Of a DNA stretch of 64,000 bases, positions 28,405 to 38,277 are shown piece after piece. A program made the translations under genes and the position numbers. The stretch is taken from positions 3,576,001-3,640,000 of the forward strand of contig NZ_CP064942.1 of NCBI RefSeq assembly GCF_015679265.1. The letters are read 5' to 3'. Numbering within the stretch: position 1 is the stretch's first letter; each line of letters starts with the position of its first letter. The notes under the pieces are model-generated. The model did not search any database, had not been told where the DNA came from, and saw only the letters and a program-made list of their open reading frames with translations. Source of the DNA: Pontivivens ytuae. Lineage in GTDB: Bacteria > Pseudomonadota > Alphaproteobacteria > Rhodobacterales > Rhodobacteraceae.

Positions 28405-29310
28405 GTGACCCTGCCCATCGTCTACCACCCCGACTACATGGCGCCGCTGAAGCCGGGGCATCGCTTCCCGATGTCGAAATACGGCTACCTGCGCGAGCGC
28501 CTCATCCAGGCAGGCGTGCTCCCCGAAACGGGCGGCTTCATCGCGCCCGCCCCGGCGCCGCTCTCGCAGGTCGCCGCGGCCCACGGGTTCGACTATGCCG
28601 ACCGGGCGTTTCGCCTCGCCCTTACCGATGCGGAGGTGCGCGAGATCGGGTTGCCGCAAACCGAGCGGGTGCTGCGCCGGGCCCGCCTCGCCTCCGCCGG
28701 TACGGCGCTCGCCGCGCGGCTTGCGATCGAGCACGGCGTCGCGGTCAACCTCGCCGGGGGCTCGCACCATGCCGGGCCGGGGAAGGGCGCGGGGTTCTGC
28801 GTCTTCAACGATGTCGCCATTGCGGCGCGCGCCCTGGTGGCCGAAGGGCAGGTGAGCCGGGTGCTCGTCGTCGATTGCGACGTGCATCAGGGCGACGGCA
28901 CTGCGCGGGTCTTCGCCGATGATCCGGCGGTTTTCACGCTCTCGCTGCATGCGGAGAAGAACTATCCGGCGCGCAAGGCGTCTTCGGACCTCGACTTCGC
29001 GCTGCCCGACGGGCTCGGCGACCGGGCCTATCTGGAGGTGCTGCGCGAGGTGCTCGCCCCACTCTGGGAGCAGGTGCGACCGCAGATCGTCTTCTACAAC
29101 GCCGGGGTCGATCCCCATGAGAACGACCGGCTGGGGCGGCTGGCGCTGAGCGATGCGGGCCTGGCCGCCCGGGATGCCCACGTGCTGGGCGAGGCACGGG
29201 CGCGGGGTGTCCCTGTGGTCGGCGTGATCGGCGGAGGCTACGGCCCTGATCCGGGCGCCATCGCCGCGCGCCACGCCCTGATGGTCGAGGCCGCGGCTGC
29301 GGCAGCATAG
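28405..29310 (+). CDS. Histone deacetylase superfamily (acetoin utilisation/acetylpolyamine hydrolase-like) protein
   Basis: A 301-residue arginase/deacetylase-fold zinc hydrolase. The active-site segments are GGSHHAGPGKGAGFC (tandem His), VVDCDVHQGDGTARVF (zinc Asp/His), YNAGVDPHENDRLG (zinc Asp) and a final GGGYGPD in place of the usual GGGY. Bacterial members deacetylate polyamines, small amides or proteins; the substrate here is unknown. The start is GTG 28405; an in-frame start closer to glnE was not chosen. It is in the same orientation as glnE after 70 bases and may share its transcript. Confidence 0.87.
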   Translation: MTLPIVYHPDYMAPLKPGHRFPMSKYGYLRERLIQAGVLPETGGFIAPAPAPLSQVAAAHGFDYADRAFRLALTDAEVREIGLPQTERVLRRARLASAGTALAARLAIEHGVAVNLAGGSHHAGPGKGAGFCVFNDVAIAARALVAEGQVSRVLVVDCDVHQGDGTARVFADDPAVFTLSLHAEKNYPARKASSDLDFALPDGLGDRAYLEVLREVLAPLWEQVRPQIVFYNAGVDPHENDRLGRLALSDAGLAARDAHVLGEARARGVPVVGVIGGGYGPDPGAIAARHALMVEAAAAAA

Positions 29311-29371
29311 CCCCCTTGCCACCCGAAACCCGCTGCGCCATCGTCCCGCGACGCGAGCGGAGGGAGACGCC

Positions 29372-30109
29372 ATGACACGACTGGGATGCTGGATCGACCT
29401 ACCGAGCCCCTTCGTGGCCGAGATCGTGGCGCAGACAGGCTTCGACTGGGCGCTCGTCGATCTGGAGCACGGACCCATCGGAGTGGAGACCATGGCGCTC
29501 AGCCTGATGGCGATCCGCGGCGCGGGCGTGCGCGGCTACGTGCGCGTGCCCGAGCTCAGCGAGGCCTGGATCAAGCGCGCGCTCGACGCGGGCGGGGACG
29601 GTGTGATGATCCCGAACGTGCAGAGTGTGGAGCAGGCGGAGGCCGCCGCGCGCTGGTTCCACTACGCCCCAAGCGGGGCGCGCGGGGAGGCGCAGAGCGT
29701 GATCCGCGCCGCGCAGTGGGGCCGTGCTGCCGCGGACTATGCGCGGAACTGGCCGGGCGATCACCAGCTCATCCTTCAGATCGAGGGGCCGGAGGGGCTC
29801 TCGCGAGCAGCTGACATCGCTGCGGTACCGGGGGTCGGGATGCTGTTCCTCGGCCCCGCGGACTACGCGGCACAGGCCGGTTTGCGGAAGGACGCGCCCG
29901 AGGTTGGCGAGGCGGCGCGGCAACTTGCGGGCATCGCGCGGGACGCCGGGCTCGCCTGCGGCTCCGTCGAGTTTCCGGCGGGCGATGTCGGGACGCTTGC
30001 TGCGATGGGCTTCACCGACGTATCGGTCGCCAGCGATGTCGGGGCGCTGACCACGGCGCTCGATACGGCGCTGTCCCGCGGGCGGGAGGCTGCCGATGTC
30101 CAGAAGTGA
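29372..30109 (+). CDS. HpcH/HpaI aldolase family protein
   Basis: A 245-residue TIM-barrel class II aldolase, expected to cleave or form hydroxy-oxoacids by a metal-enolate mechanism. Signatures are WALVDLEHGPIG, GYVRVPELSEAWIKRALDAGGDGVMIPNV (shown in part), metal-site QIEGPEGL and FLGPADYAAQAG. GGAGGGAGACGCC stands directly before the ATG. The related enzymes act on 4-hydroxy-2-oxoheptane-dioate or 2-keto-3-deoxy sugar acids; nothing nearby fixes the substrate. The end overlaps the next small gene by 14 bases. Confidence 0.88.
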   Translation: MTRLGCWIDLPSPFVAEIVAQTGFDWALVDLEHGPIGVETMALSLMAIRGAGVRGYVRVPELSEAWIKRALDAGGDGVMIPNVQSVEQAEAAARWFHYAPSGARGEAQSVIRAAQWGRAAADYARNWPGDHQLILQIEGPEGLSRAADIAAVPGVGMLFLGPADYAAQAGLRKDAPEVGEAARQLAGIARDAGLACGSVEFPAGDVGTLAAMGFTDVSVASDVGALTTALDTALSRGREAADVQK

Positions 30110-30386
30110 TGCGCTGCCCCAGGATCCCCGCGGTCTGATCGCAGAAGCCTACCGCATGGAGGTGGGGCCGGAGGATTGCCGCTCGATCTTCTTTGACTGG
30201 GCACTTGGCGAGGCCGGGGACACGCTGCGCGAAAAGCTCGACATTCTCGTGGCTTACTACGAGCCGCGCCATCCCGACCACCCGATGACCGCCGTCCTGC
30301 GCGAGGGGCGGGAGCGGGCGGTGCCGCCCGGCGGCCGCCGGGGCGGGCGCGCGGGACGTCTGCGCCCGGACGACGATTCCAGATAA
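30096..30386 (+). CDS. Conserved hypothetical small protein
   Basis: A 96-residue protein that I do not recognise as a named family. It has an ordered helical N-terminal two-thirds (LIAEAYRMEVGPEDCRSIFFDWALGE, then LREKLDILVAYYEPRHPDHP) and a basic Gly/Arg-rich disordered tail (GGRRGGRAGRLRPDDD). The coding frame overlaps the aldolase by 14 bases, implying translational coupling. The ordered part, with Trp and several acidic residues, looks like a genuine protein rather than a shadow frame. No function is proposed. Confidence 0.6.
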   Translation: MSRSDALPQDPRGLIAEAYRMEVGPEDCRSIFFDWALGEAGDTLREKLDILVAYYEPRHPDHPMTAVLREGRERAVPPGGRRGGRAGRLRPDDDSR

Positions 30387-30533
30387 AACGCTGCAGAAAT
30401 CTGGAAGAACGCTTCCGCAACGATTGCATGTTGAGATCCTGTAGCGACCCAGGTCCGACCGTTGGCGCTGCATTCATCTGAAACGGCACGTTCGGTTTTA
30501 CCCGCCGGCCGCCTAGAGCAATCTGGATACTCC

Positions 30534-31667
30534 ATGTCTGCAGCAGCCTTTCGCCTTGCCCTCGCCACCAGCTTCATCCTGAGCACACCCGCCCTTGCGC
30601 AGCAGGGGCCACCGACCGTGGTCGTCGCCAACCCGATCGAGGAGACGGTGGTCGACTGGGACGTCTTCACCGGACGCTTCCAGGCCGTGGAATCGGTCAT
30701 GCTGCAGGCCCGCGTCTCCGGCTATCTCAACGAGATCCACTTCCAGGAAGGCGAGCTGATCCAGGAGGGGCAGGTGCTCTTCGAGATCGACCAGCGCCCC
30801 TTCGACGCTGCGCTGGATGAGGCGGTCGCGACCCGCGACGTCTACATCGCACAGCGTGAGCTCGCCCAGATCGAGCTCGACCGTGCGCGCGAGCTTGTGG
30901 AGCGGGGCGCTCGTCCGCAGAGCGAGGCGGACCAGGCGCTGGCCGAGTTCCAGCAGGCCGAGGCAAACGTCGCCCTTGCCGAAGCCGGCGTGACGCGCGC
31001 GCGGCTCGACGTGGAATTCACGCTCGTCTCCTCCCCGATCACCGGGCGGATATCGGAGCACTACATCGATGTCGGCAACCTCGTGGTCGGCGGGCCGAAC
31101 GGTGCGACCGAGCTTGCCAATGTGGTCAGCGTCGATCCCATCGAGTTCGTCTTCACCGTGTCGGAGGCGGACTACCTGCGCTACGCCCGCCTCGAAGGGC
31201 TGACGATCCCGCGCTCGAACCGCGACACGCCGCGGCCCGTCTACATCCAGCTCATGGACGAGGATACGTGGGAGCGGGAGGGCCAGCTCAGCTTCGTCGA
31301 CAATCAGCTCGACCCGAACTCCGGCACGCTGCTGGGCCGCGCTTCGCTGGAAAACGCGGACGGGCTGCTGCAGCCCGGCGCCTTCGGCCGGGTCCGTGTT
31401 CAGGGCTCGCCGGAATACCAGGCGCTGCTGATCCCTGACGACGCCCTGCTCGCCGATCAGTCGGACCAGATCGCCTATGTCGTGAATGGCGAGGACGTGG
31501 TGGAGATTCGCACGGTCGAGACCGGGCCGATCCACCGTGGGATGCGCGTTATCCGCAACGGTCTGGAGCCGGGGGACCGGGTCATCGTCTCCGGCCTCCA
31601 GCGCGCGCGTCCGGGCAGTCCGGTAGCTCCGCAGACCGAGGATCTGACCGCCCAGCTCGAGGAATGA
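30534..31667 (+). CDS. RND efflux periplasmic adaptor subunit (AcrA/MexA type), system 1
   Basis: A 377-residue membrane fusion protein that links an RND pump to an outer-membrane channel. ATG 30534 starts a cleavable signal peptide (MSAAAFRLALATSFILSTPALAQ) with no lipobox. The lipoyl half-motifs VMLQARVSGYLNEIHFQEGELI and LVSSPITGRISEHYIDVGNLV flank an alpha-helical hairpin (~residues 95-160). Beta-barrel and membrane-proximal domains follow, including DDALLADQSDQIAYVV. It is four bases before the pump gene, so they form one operon. No TolC-like gene is present; an outer channel encoded elsewhere is implied. Confidence 0.93.
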   Translation: MSAAAFRLALATSFILSTPALAQQGPPTVVVANPIEETVVDWDVFTGRFQAVESVMLQARVSGYLNEIHFQEGELIQEGQVLFEIDQRPFDAALDEAVATRDVYIAQRELAQIELDRARELVERGARPQSEADQALAEFQQAEANVALAEAGVTRARLDVEFTLVSSPITGRISEHYIDVGNLVVGGPNGATELANVVSVDPIEFVFTVSEADYLRYARLEGLTIPRSNRDTPRPVYIQLMDEDTWEREGQLSFVDNQLDPNSGTLLGRASLENADGLLQPGAFGRVRVQGSPEYQALLIPDDALLADQSDQIAYVVNGEDVVEIRTVETGPIHRGMRVIRNGLEPGDRVIVSGLQRARPGSPVAPQTEDLTAQLEE

Positions 31668-31671
31668 TCCG

Positions 31672-34600
31672 ATGCGGATGAGCCATTTCTTCATCGACCG
31701 CCCGATCTTCGCGGCGGTCCTCGCGATCATCATCACACTGGTCGGCGCCATCAGCTACACCCGCCTTCCGGTGGCACCCTATCCCGAGATCGCACCGCCC
31801 ACGATCCAGGTGTCGGCGCAGTATCCCGGCGCCTCGGCGGAGGTCGTCGCCGATACCGTCGCCACGCCTCTTGAGCAGGAAATCAACGGGGTAGAGGGTT
31901 TTCTTTACATGCTCAGCCAGTCCACGGCGGACGGGCGGCTGACGCTGACGATCACCTTCGAGCTCGGCACCGACCTCGACGAGGCGCAGGTGCTGGTGCA
32001 GAACCGCGTCGCCATCGCGGAGCCGCGGTTGCCGGAAGAGGTGCGCCGTCTCGGTGTGCAGACCCGACAGAACTCGCCGGACCTGCTGATGGTGGTCCAT
32101 GTTCTGTCCCCGGATCAGTCGCGCGACCAGCTCTACATTTCCAACTATGCGCGCACCCAGATCGTGGATCGGATGCTGCGTCTGCCCGGTGTGGGCCAGG
32201 CGACGATCTTCGGAGAGCGGGCCTATTCCATGCGCATCTGGCTCGATCCCGATCGCGTCTCCGCCCGCGGATTGACGGCGGGTGAGGTCGTCGCGGCCCT
32301 GCAGGCCAACAACGTGCAGGTCGCCTCCGGCACGCTCAACCGCCAGCCGATGCCGAGCCCCGGAGCCTTCGAGCTGACGGTGGAGACCCAAGGCCGCCTC
32401 GTCGATCCGGAGCAGTTCGAGGACATCGTGCTCTTCTCCACCGATGACGGCCGCACCGTGCGCGTGCGCGATATCGGACGGGTGGAGCTCGGCGCGCAAG
32501 ACTACTCCACCAACGGCTACCTCGACGGAACCACGGCGCTGCCCATCGGCATCTTCCAACGGCCCGGCACCAACGCGCTGGAGACGGCGGAGTCGGTGGA
32601 GCATCTGATGGAGGATCTCGAGGCCGGCTTCCCGCCCGGCGTCGAGTACGAGATCGTCTACAACCCCACGGAGTTCATCCAGGAATCCGTCAACGAGGTC
32701 TATCGGACCATCATCGAGGCCGTGATCCTCGTGGTCCTCGTCATCGTGCTGTTCCTGCAGAACCTGCGCGCGTCGCTGATCCCGATCCTCGCAATCCCGG
32801 TCTCGCTGGTCGGGACGTTCTTCATCATGTCGGTCTTCGGCTTCTCGCTGAACAACCTCTCGCTCTTCGGCCTCGTGCTTGCGGTGGGGATCGTGGTCGA
32901 TGACGCCATCGTCGTGGTCGAGAACATGGAGCGATACCTCGCCGAGGGCATGTCCGGGAAGGACGCCGCCCACAAGACGATGGACGAGGTGTCGGGCGCG
33001 CTGGTCGGCATGGGCCTCGTGCTCACGGCGGTCTTCGTGCCTGCCGCGTTCATCGAGGGGATCACGGGTCAGTTCATGCGTCAGTTCGCGGTGGTGATCG
33101 CGACGGCGACGCTGATCTCGGTCTTCCTGTCGCTCACGCTCTCACCCGCGCTCGCCGCCATGCTGCTCAAGCCCCACAAGGAAGGCGAGGAGCCGCAGCG
33201 CGGTCCGATCGGGCAGGTGATCCATGCGATCAGCTGGCCGTTCCGCAAGTTCGGCGAGGGCTTCAACTGGGCGTTCGAGAAGCTGGCGGCCGGCTATGGC
33301 CGCTTCATGCAGATGGCGCTGCGGGTCACGGCGGTTATGCTGCTGGTTTATGCAGGGCTGATGGCGCTGACATACTTCCAGTTCAACCGCGCGCCGGCGG
33401 GCTTCATTCCGGAGCAGGATCAGGGCTACCTGATCGGCGTGGTGCAGTTGCCGCCGGGTGCGTCGCTGACGCGGACCGACGAGGTCGTCGCCCGCGCCTC
33501 CGACATGCTGCTCGATATGGAGGGGGTGGCGCACACCGTCGCCTTCACCGGGCTGGACGGCGCGACCTTCACCAACGCGCCCAATGCCGGCGCGGTCTTC
33601 ATCGTCACGGATCCGTTCGAGGAGCGGCTGCCGCAGGGCCTGACCAACGAGGCGATCACGCAGGAGGCGTTCGCCCGCGTCGGGCAGATTACGGACGCCA
33701 ACATCTTCATCGTGGCGCCGCCGCCAGTGCGCGGCATCGGCACCTCCGGCGGCTGGACGCTCTACGTGCAGGATGAGCGGGGCCGCGGCCTCGACGCGCT
33801 GGAGCAGACGGTGAACGACATCGTCGGTGCGGCGAACGGGGTGGAGGGCCTGCAAGCGGTCTTCACCCTGTTCAACACGGCGACGCCGCGGATCTACGCC
33901 GATATCGACCGGGTGAAGGCCGAGGAGCTCGGCGTGCCGCCCGAGCGGGTGTTCGAGACGCTGTCGGTCTATCTCGGCTCCGCCTTCGTGAACGATTTCA
34001 ACTTCCTAGGCCGCACCTACCGCGTGACCGCACAGGCCGATGGCGAGTTCCGGGGCAATCCGCAGGACATCCTCGACCTGCGGACCCGGTCCGACAACGG
34101 CTCCATCGTGCCCATCGGCTCGGTGGCGGAGCTGGACCGGATCACGGGGCCGTACCGCGTGGCGCGCTACAACCTGTTCCCGGCGGCCGCCGTGCAGGGC
34201 TCGACTACGCCGCAGTTCTCGACCGGTGAGGCGATTGCCGCGATGGAGCAACTGCTGGGTGAGCGGCTGCCCGACGGCTTCGGCTTCGAATGGACCGAGA
34301 TCGCGTTGCAGGAGACGTTGGCGGGCAACACAGCCGTCTTCGCCTTCATCTTCTCGGTGATCTTCGTGTTCCTGCTGCTGGCGGCGCAGTACGAGAGTTG
34401 GTTGCTACCACTCGCGGTGATCCTCATCGTGCCCATGTGTCTGCTCGCGGGCATATCGGGGGTGCTGTTCCGAAGTATGGACAACAACGTGCTCACCCAG
34501 ATCGGCTTCATCGTCCTTGTCGGATTGGCCTCGAAGAACGCGATCCTGATCGTCGAATTCGCCCGACAGGCGGAGGAGGAGGGTCGCAGCCGGGTCGAAG

Positions 34601-34860
34601 CCGCAGCGCAGGCCGCACGGCTGCGCCTGCGCCCGATCATGATGACGTCGTTTGCCTTCATCCTCGGCGTGGTGCCGCTGATGATCGCGAGCGGCGCGGG
34701 CGCGGAGCTGCGCCAGGCGCTGGGGACGGCGGTGTTCTTCGGGATGCTGGGCGTGACCTTTTTCGGCCTGATCTTCACGCCGGTGTTCTACGTCGTCTGC
34801 CGCTGGATCGGTTCGCTGGGCGGCAGCGGCCGGCAGGAAGAGACGGTCGCGGCGGAATAG
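31672..34860 (+). CDS. RND efflux transporter permease (AcrB/HAE1 type), system 1
   Basis: A 1062-residue inner-membrane drug/proton antiporter. It starts with the standard FFIDRPIFAAVLAIIITLVG. TM4 carries the proton-relay Asp pair in LAVGIVVDDAIVVVENMERYL. The relay Lys is in TM10 (GLASKNAILIVEFARQAEEEG). The porter and docking domains occupy residues ~35-330 and ~560-870. All the features of a functional hydrophobe/amphiphile efflux pump are present. The operon ends at the strong terminator 34979-35016. No regulator gene is directly adjacent on this side. Confidence 0.95.
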   Translation: MRMSHFFIDRPIFAAVLAIIITLVGAISYTRLPVAPYPEIAPPTIQVSAQYPGASAEVVADTVATPLEQEINGVEGFLYMLSQSTADGRLTLTITFELGTDLDEAQVLVQNRVAIAEPRLPEEVRRLGVQTRQNSPDLLMVVHVLSPDQSRDQLYISNYARTQIVDRMLRLPGVGQATIFGERAYSMRIWLDPDRVSARGLTAGEVVAALQANNVQVASGTLNRQPMPSPGAFELTVETQGRLVDPEQFEDIVLFSTDDGRTVRVRDIGRVELGAQDYSTNGYLDGTTALPIGIFQRPGTNALETAESVEHLMEDLEAGFPPGVEYEIVYNPTEFIQESVNEVYRTIIEAVILVVLVIVLFLQNLRASLIPILAIPVSLVGTFFIMSVFGFSLNNLSLFGLVLAVGIVVDDAIVVVENMERYLAEGMSGKDAAHKTMDEVSGALVGMGLVLTAVFVPAAFIEGITGQFMRQFAVVIATATLISVFLSLTLSPALAAMLLKPHKEGEEPQRGPIGQVIHAISWPFRKFGEGFNWAFEKLAAGYGRFMQMALRVTAVMLLVYAGLMALTYFQFNRAPAGFIPEQDQGYLIGVVQLPPGASLTRTDEVVARASDMLLDMEGVAHTVAFTGLDGATFTNAPNAGAVFIVTDPFEERLPQGLTNEAITQEAFARVGQITDANIFIVAPPPVRGIGTSGGWTLYVQDERGRGLDALEQTVNDIVGAANGVEGLQAVFTLFNTATPRIYADIDRVKAEELGVPPERVFETLSVYLGSAFVNDFNFLGRTYRVTAQADGEFRGNPQDILDLRTRSDNGSIVPIGSVAELDRITGPYRVARYNLFPAAAVQGSTTPQFSTGEAIAAMEQLLGERLPDGFGFEWTEIALQETLAGNTAVFAFIFSVIFVFLLLAAQYESWLLPLAVILIVPMCLLAGISGVLFRSMDNNVLTQIGFIVLVGLASKNAILIVEFARQAEEEGRSRVEAAAQAARLRLRPIMMTSFAFILGVVPLMIASGAGAELRQALGTAVFFGMLGVTFFGLIFTPVFYVVCRWIGSLGGSGRQEETVAAE

Positions 34861-34978
34861 ATCGATCATGGCGGTCGCGCGATGCGCCGGCGGGTGCATC
34901 GTGCGGCTTCTGGGTACGGCTGCTTCGGGCAAGTGAGCTGACGAAGCGTCTGATCACACCTCTGCCAGCACAGACAAA

Positions 34979-35016
34979 AGCGCGCCGCCCCTGACGGGCG
35001 GCGCGCTCTTTCTTTT
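34979..35016 (+). terminator. Rho-independent terminator of RND operon 1
   Basis: AGCGCGCCGCCC (34979-34990) pairs perfectly with GGGCGGCGCGCT (34996-35007) around a CTGAC loop and is followed by CTTTCTTTT. The position is about 120 bases after the pump stop. Confidence 0.92.
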
Positions 35017-35124
35017 AGGCTAGGCGTGAAGCAACTACGGCTCTCGCCCTTTCGGGGAAGGAGGATGTCAAGCTTCGTCTCGGCGAACCTTCGCGTCAGC
35101 CTTCTTCGTTGAGCCGAGACCTGA

Positions 35125-38100
35125 TCACTCCGCCGCCACCGCCGCCGGATAGCGTGGAGCTTCGATGGGCAGCTCGGGCTGCACAACGTCGGGCTCGGCC
35201 CGCTTGCGGCGGTAGACCAGCGCGAACATCGGCGGGGTGAAGTAGAAGGACACCACCGTGGAGAGCAGCACGCCGCCCGCGATCGACATCGCGAAGGGGG
35301 GCCAGAAGCCGCCGCCCTCCAGGATCAGCGGCAGGAAGCCCCCGAAGGTCGTGATGGTGGTCGAGACGATGTGACGGCTCGACCCATGCACCACCCGCGC
35401 CATCGCGTCTCGGTCGCCGGCGGCCGCGTCCTCATCCGCCTTGAGGCCTGTCAGGATGATGATCGCCGCGTTGATCGACACGCCGATGGAGCCGATCACG
35501 CCGATGATCGCGTTGATTCCGAACGGGTACTGGAACACCGCGAGGGCGAGCATCGACAGCCCCGCCGAGAGCACCGTGACCACCAGCGCCACCGCCGTCA
35601 GTCGGAAGGAATTGAACGTGAGAACGATGGTCGCGATGGTCAGCGTCACGATCAGCCCGACGGAGGCCATGAGGTTGCGCACCGTCGTCGAGCGCGCATC
35701 GCTGTCGCCCCCGATCTCCATCCGGTAGCCCGCGGGCACGGTGAAGCCGCGGGCATCGAGCTCGGCTCGCACGGCCTTGAGCGCCTCTTCGGGCAGCACG
35801 CCGGGGACGAGATAGGCCTGCACCGTGTTCGCCCGTTCGCCGTTGCGGCGGGTGATTACGCTTTCCGCAGGCTCCAGCCGCACCGTCGCGATTTCCGATA
35901 GGGGAACGGCAGGGAAGGCGCCGGTGGCCGAGACGGCGCTCGCATTCGGCAACTGGATCGGCAGATCCGTGATGGCCGAGAGGTCGCCGCGGATCTCGTC
36001 GCCCAGACGCACGCGGATCGGCATCTGCTCGGTCCCCTCGATCAGGGATCCGCCGGTGACGCCCTCCAGCGAGGCCTCGAGCTGCCGTGCGACACCGGTC
36101 AGGTCGAGGCCAAGCAGCCGCGCCTTCGCCTCGTCGATGTCGTAGCGGACCTTGGGCGCGCCGCCGGAAATGGAGCTGCGCACCTGCGTGATCATGTCGA
36201 GATCGGCCATGATAGCGCGCGTCTCGTCGCCCAGCTCACGCAGCACCGCCATGTCCTGCCCGACGAAGCGGAGCTCCACCGGGGCAGCGACGGGCGGGCC
36301 CTGCACGAGGCCGCGGACCAGCACCCGCGCGTCGGGGACCAGCACGTCGAGCTCGGCCTGCAGTTCGGGCACCAGCCGGGCTGATGCTTCCGGCGAGGCG
36401 GAGGTGATGAGCGCCTGCGCAAAGCCCGGCTCGCGCGAACGCCCGCCGACGATGTTGTAGTAGAAGGCGGGACCGGATTTGCCGATGGACCAGTAGACGC
36501 TCTCGACACCGTCCTTGCCGCGCAGCACGCCGTCGATCAGCTCGGCGGCGCGCGCGGTTTGCCCGATGGCGGTGCCGTCGGGCATTTCGACCTCCAGGTA
36601 GAACTGGTCGCGGTCCACGCCGGGGAAGAACTGGGCGGTGAGCGTCGGAAAGCTCATGAAGCCCATCACCGGCAGGATCAGCGAGATCGCGATGGATTTC
36701 GCCGGGTTCGCTACGGACCAGCGGATGGTACGGTGGAACACCCGACCCAGCGCACCGCCGGAGATCCCCTGTGCGAGCATCCCGCGCCCCTCACCGGCGG
36801 CGAGGAAGCGCCCGGCCAGCGCCGGCGTCACTGTGATCGCCAGGAAGAGCGACCAGAAGAGCATCAGCACCACGGCGATGGCGATCGAGCCCACGAAGTC
36901 GCCCGCAGGCCCCGGCAGCAGGATCATCGGCGTGAAGCTGAGCGCCGTGGTGACCGTCGAGGCGATCAGCGGGGCCGTCAGCCGCCGAACGGCGTGGCCG
37001 ACCGCGGCCTGACGGGACAGGCCCGCGATCAGCCGCTGACGCACCTCGTCGGTCATCACGATGGCCGCGTCGACCAGCAGGCCGAGCGCCACGATCAGGC
37101 CGGTGACCGACATCTGGTGGATCGGAAGCCCGATCATGTTCATCGTGGCCAGCGTGGCCAGGCTCACCACCGGCAGCACCAGCGCGACGATGGCCGCGGC
37201 GCGCACGCCCAGCGTGATGAGCAGGACCGCGATCACGAGGCCGACGCCAATCGCCATGTTGGTGCCGACCTCGGCGAGGCGGGCGGTGGTGTAGGTGCTC
37301 TGGTCGAAGACCATGCGCTGGTCGAGGCCGAGGGGCACGGCATCGGCCTCCGCCTCCAGCAGCGCACGGACATCGGCCATCCAGGTGTCGATCTGCAGGC
37401 CATCCTCGGCGATCGCGCCGATCAGGATCGCGGGCTGGCCGTTCATCAGCGACAGCTCCTCGGCCGGTTGCCGCGGCCCGCGGGTGATCGTCGCGATATC
37501 GTCGAGCAGGGTGACGGCGCCGTCCGGGTTCTCCCGCAACACCACGTCGCGCAGGCGGTCGATGGCCTCCACCTCACCGGAGATGTTGATGGCGAGGTCG
37601 GAGCCCGTGGCGCGCAACCGCCCTGCCTGCACCTTGCCGTCCGCATTGCGGATCGCGGCGGAGATCGCGTCGGCGGTGAGGCCGAGGGAGGCCGCACGGC
37701 GGGCATCGACCTCGACCAGCACCTCTTCCTCTGGCTCGCCATAGAGCTCGACCTGCTCGGTGCCGGGGACGGAGCGGAGCCGGTCGGCGAGCGCCTGTGC
37801 GTGGCGTGACATCAGGCCGAGCGGCACTGCGTCATGCTCCGCACTGATCGCGATGACGGTGGAGTAGGCGCTGACGCCGTCCGCGTCGAATTCGGGGGCC
37901 TGCACGCCGTCCGGGAACTGGCGGCGGGCGTCTTCCACGGCGTCGCGCGCCTCGGACCAGACCTGTTCGATGGTTTCCTCGTCGAGGGTTTCCAGAAGCT
38001 CCACCGAGATGACGGAGACGCCGTTGCTCGACACGCTGTCGAGGGTGTCGACCTCGGGGATCGCGCGCAGCTCTTCCTCGATCTCCGCCGTGACCAGCGC

Positions 38101-38274
38101 CTCGACCCGGGCCGGATCCGCGCCTGGGAAGGCCGTGGTGACGGTGGCGAAGAGGTTGGTGATCGTCGGATCCTCCTGCCGCCCGAGCGAGAGCAGCGAG
38201 GAGAAGCCTGCTGAGATCAGGACTAGCAGGATCAGCGCGACGAGGCGCGGCTGGCGGAAGGTCAGCGTCTCCAT
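35125..38274 (-). CDS. RND efflux transporter permease, system 2 (atypical proton relay)
   Basis: A 1049-residue RND permease with the usual twelve-helix plan and two large periplasmic regions. It opens METLTFRQPRLVALILLVLIS. TM4 reads VALGLLVDAAIVMTDEV: only one Asp is present where AcrB has two. The TM10 region reads GVSINAAIIILTGLKADED, with Asn where AcrB has the relay Lys. This resembles the heavy-metal (CusA) arrangement in TM4, but the rest is HAE-like. It is translated right after its adaptor gene (start 3 bases from the adaptor stop) and convergent with system 1. Substrates are unknown. Confidence 0.92.
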   Translation of the reverse strand: METLTFRQPRLVALILLVLISAGFSSLLSLGRQEDPTITNLFATVTTAFPGADPARVEALVTAEIEEELRAIPEVDTLDSVSSNGVSVISVELLETLDEETIEQVWSEARDAVEDARRQFPDGVQAPEFDADGVSAYSTVIAISAEHDAVPLGLMSRHAQALADRLRSVPGTEQVELYGEPEEEVLVEVDARRAASLGLTADAISAAIRNADGKVQAGRLRATGSDLAINISGEVEAIDRLRDVVLRENPDGAVTLLDDIATITRGPRQPAEELSLMNGQPAILIGAIAEDGLQIDTWMADVRALLEAEADAVPLGLDQRMVFDQSTYTTARLAEVGTNMAIGVGLVIAVLLITLGVRAAAIVALVLPVVSLATLATMNMIGLPIHQMSVTGLIVALGLLVDAAIVMTDEVRQRLIAGLSRQAAVGHAVRRLTAPLIASTVTTALSFTPMILLPGPAGDFVGSIAIAVVLMLFWSLFLAITVTPALAGRFLAAGEGRGMLAQGISGGALGRVFHRTIRWSVANPAKSIAISLILPVMGFMSFPTLTAQFFPGVDRDQFYLEVEMPDGTAIGQTARAAELIDGVLRGKDGVESVYWSIGKSGPAFYYNIVGGRSREPGFAQALITSASPEASARLVPELQAELDVLVPDARVLVRGLVQGPPVAAPVELRFVGQDMAVLRELGDETRAIMADLDMITQVRSSISGGAPKVRYDIDEAKARLLGLDLTGVARQLEASLEGVTGGSLIEGTEQMPIRVRLGDEIRGDLSAITDLPIQLPNASAVSATGAFPAVPLSEIATVRLEPAESVITRRNGERANTVQAYLVPGVLPEEALKAVRAELDARGFTVPAGYRMEIGGDSDARSTTVRNLMASVGLIVTLTIATIVLTFNSFRLTAVALVVTVLSAGLSMLALAVFQYPFGINAIIGVIGSIGVSINAAIIILTGLKADEDAAAGDRDAMARVVHGSSRHIVSTTITTFGGFLPLILEGGGFWPPFAMSIAGGVLLSTVVSFYFTPPMFALVYRRKRAEPDVVQPELPIEAPRYPAAVAAE

Positions 38275-38277
38275 GGC

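Noticed and set aside
35077..35120. An inverted repeat GTCTCGGC/GCCGAGAC near the end of RND operon 2.
   Set aside because: The loop is 28 bases and there is no T run, so it is not convincing as a terminator or operator.
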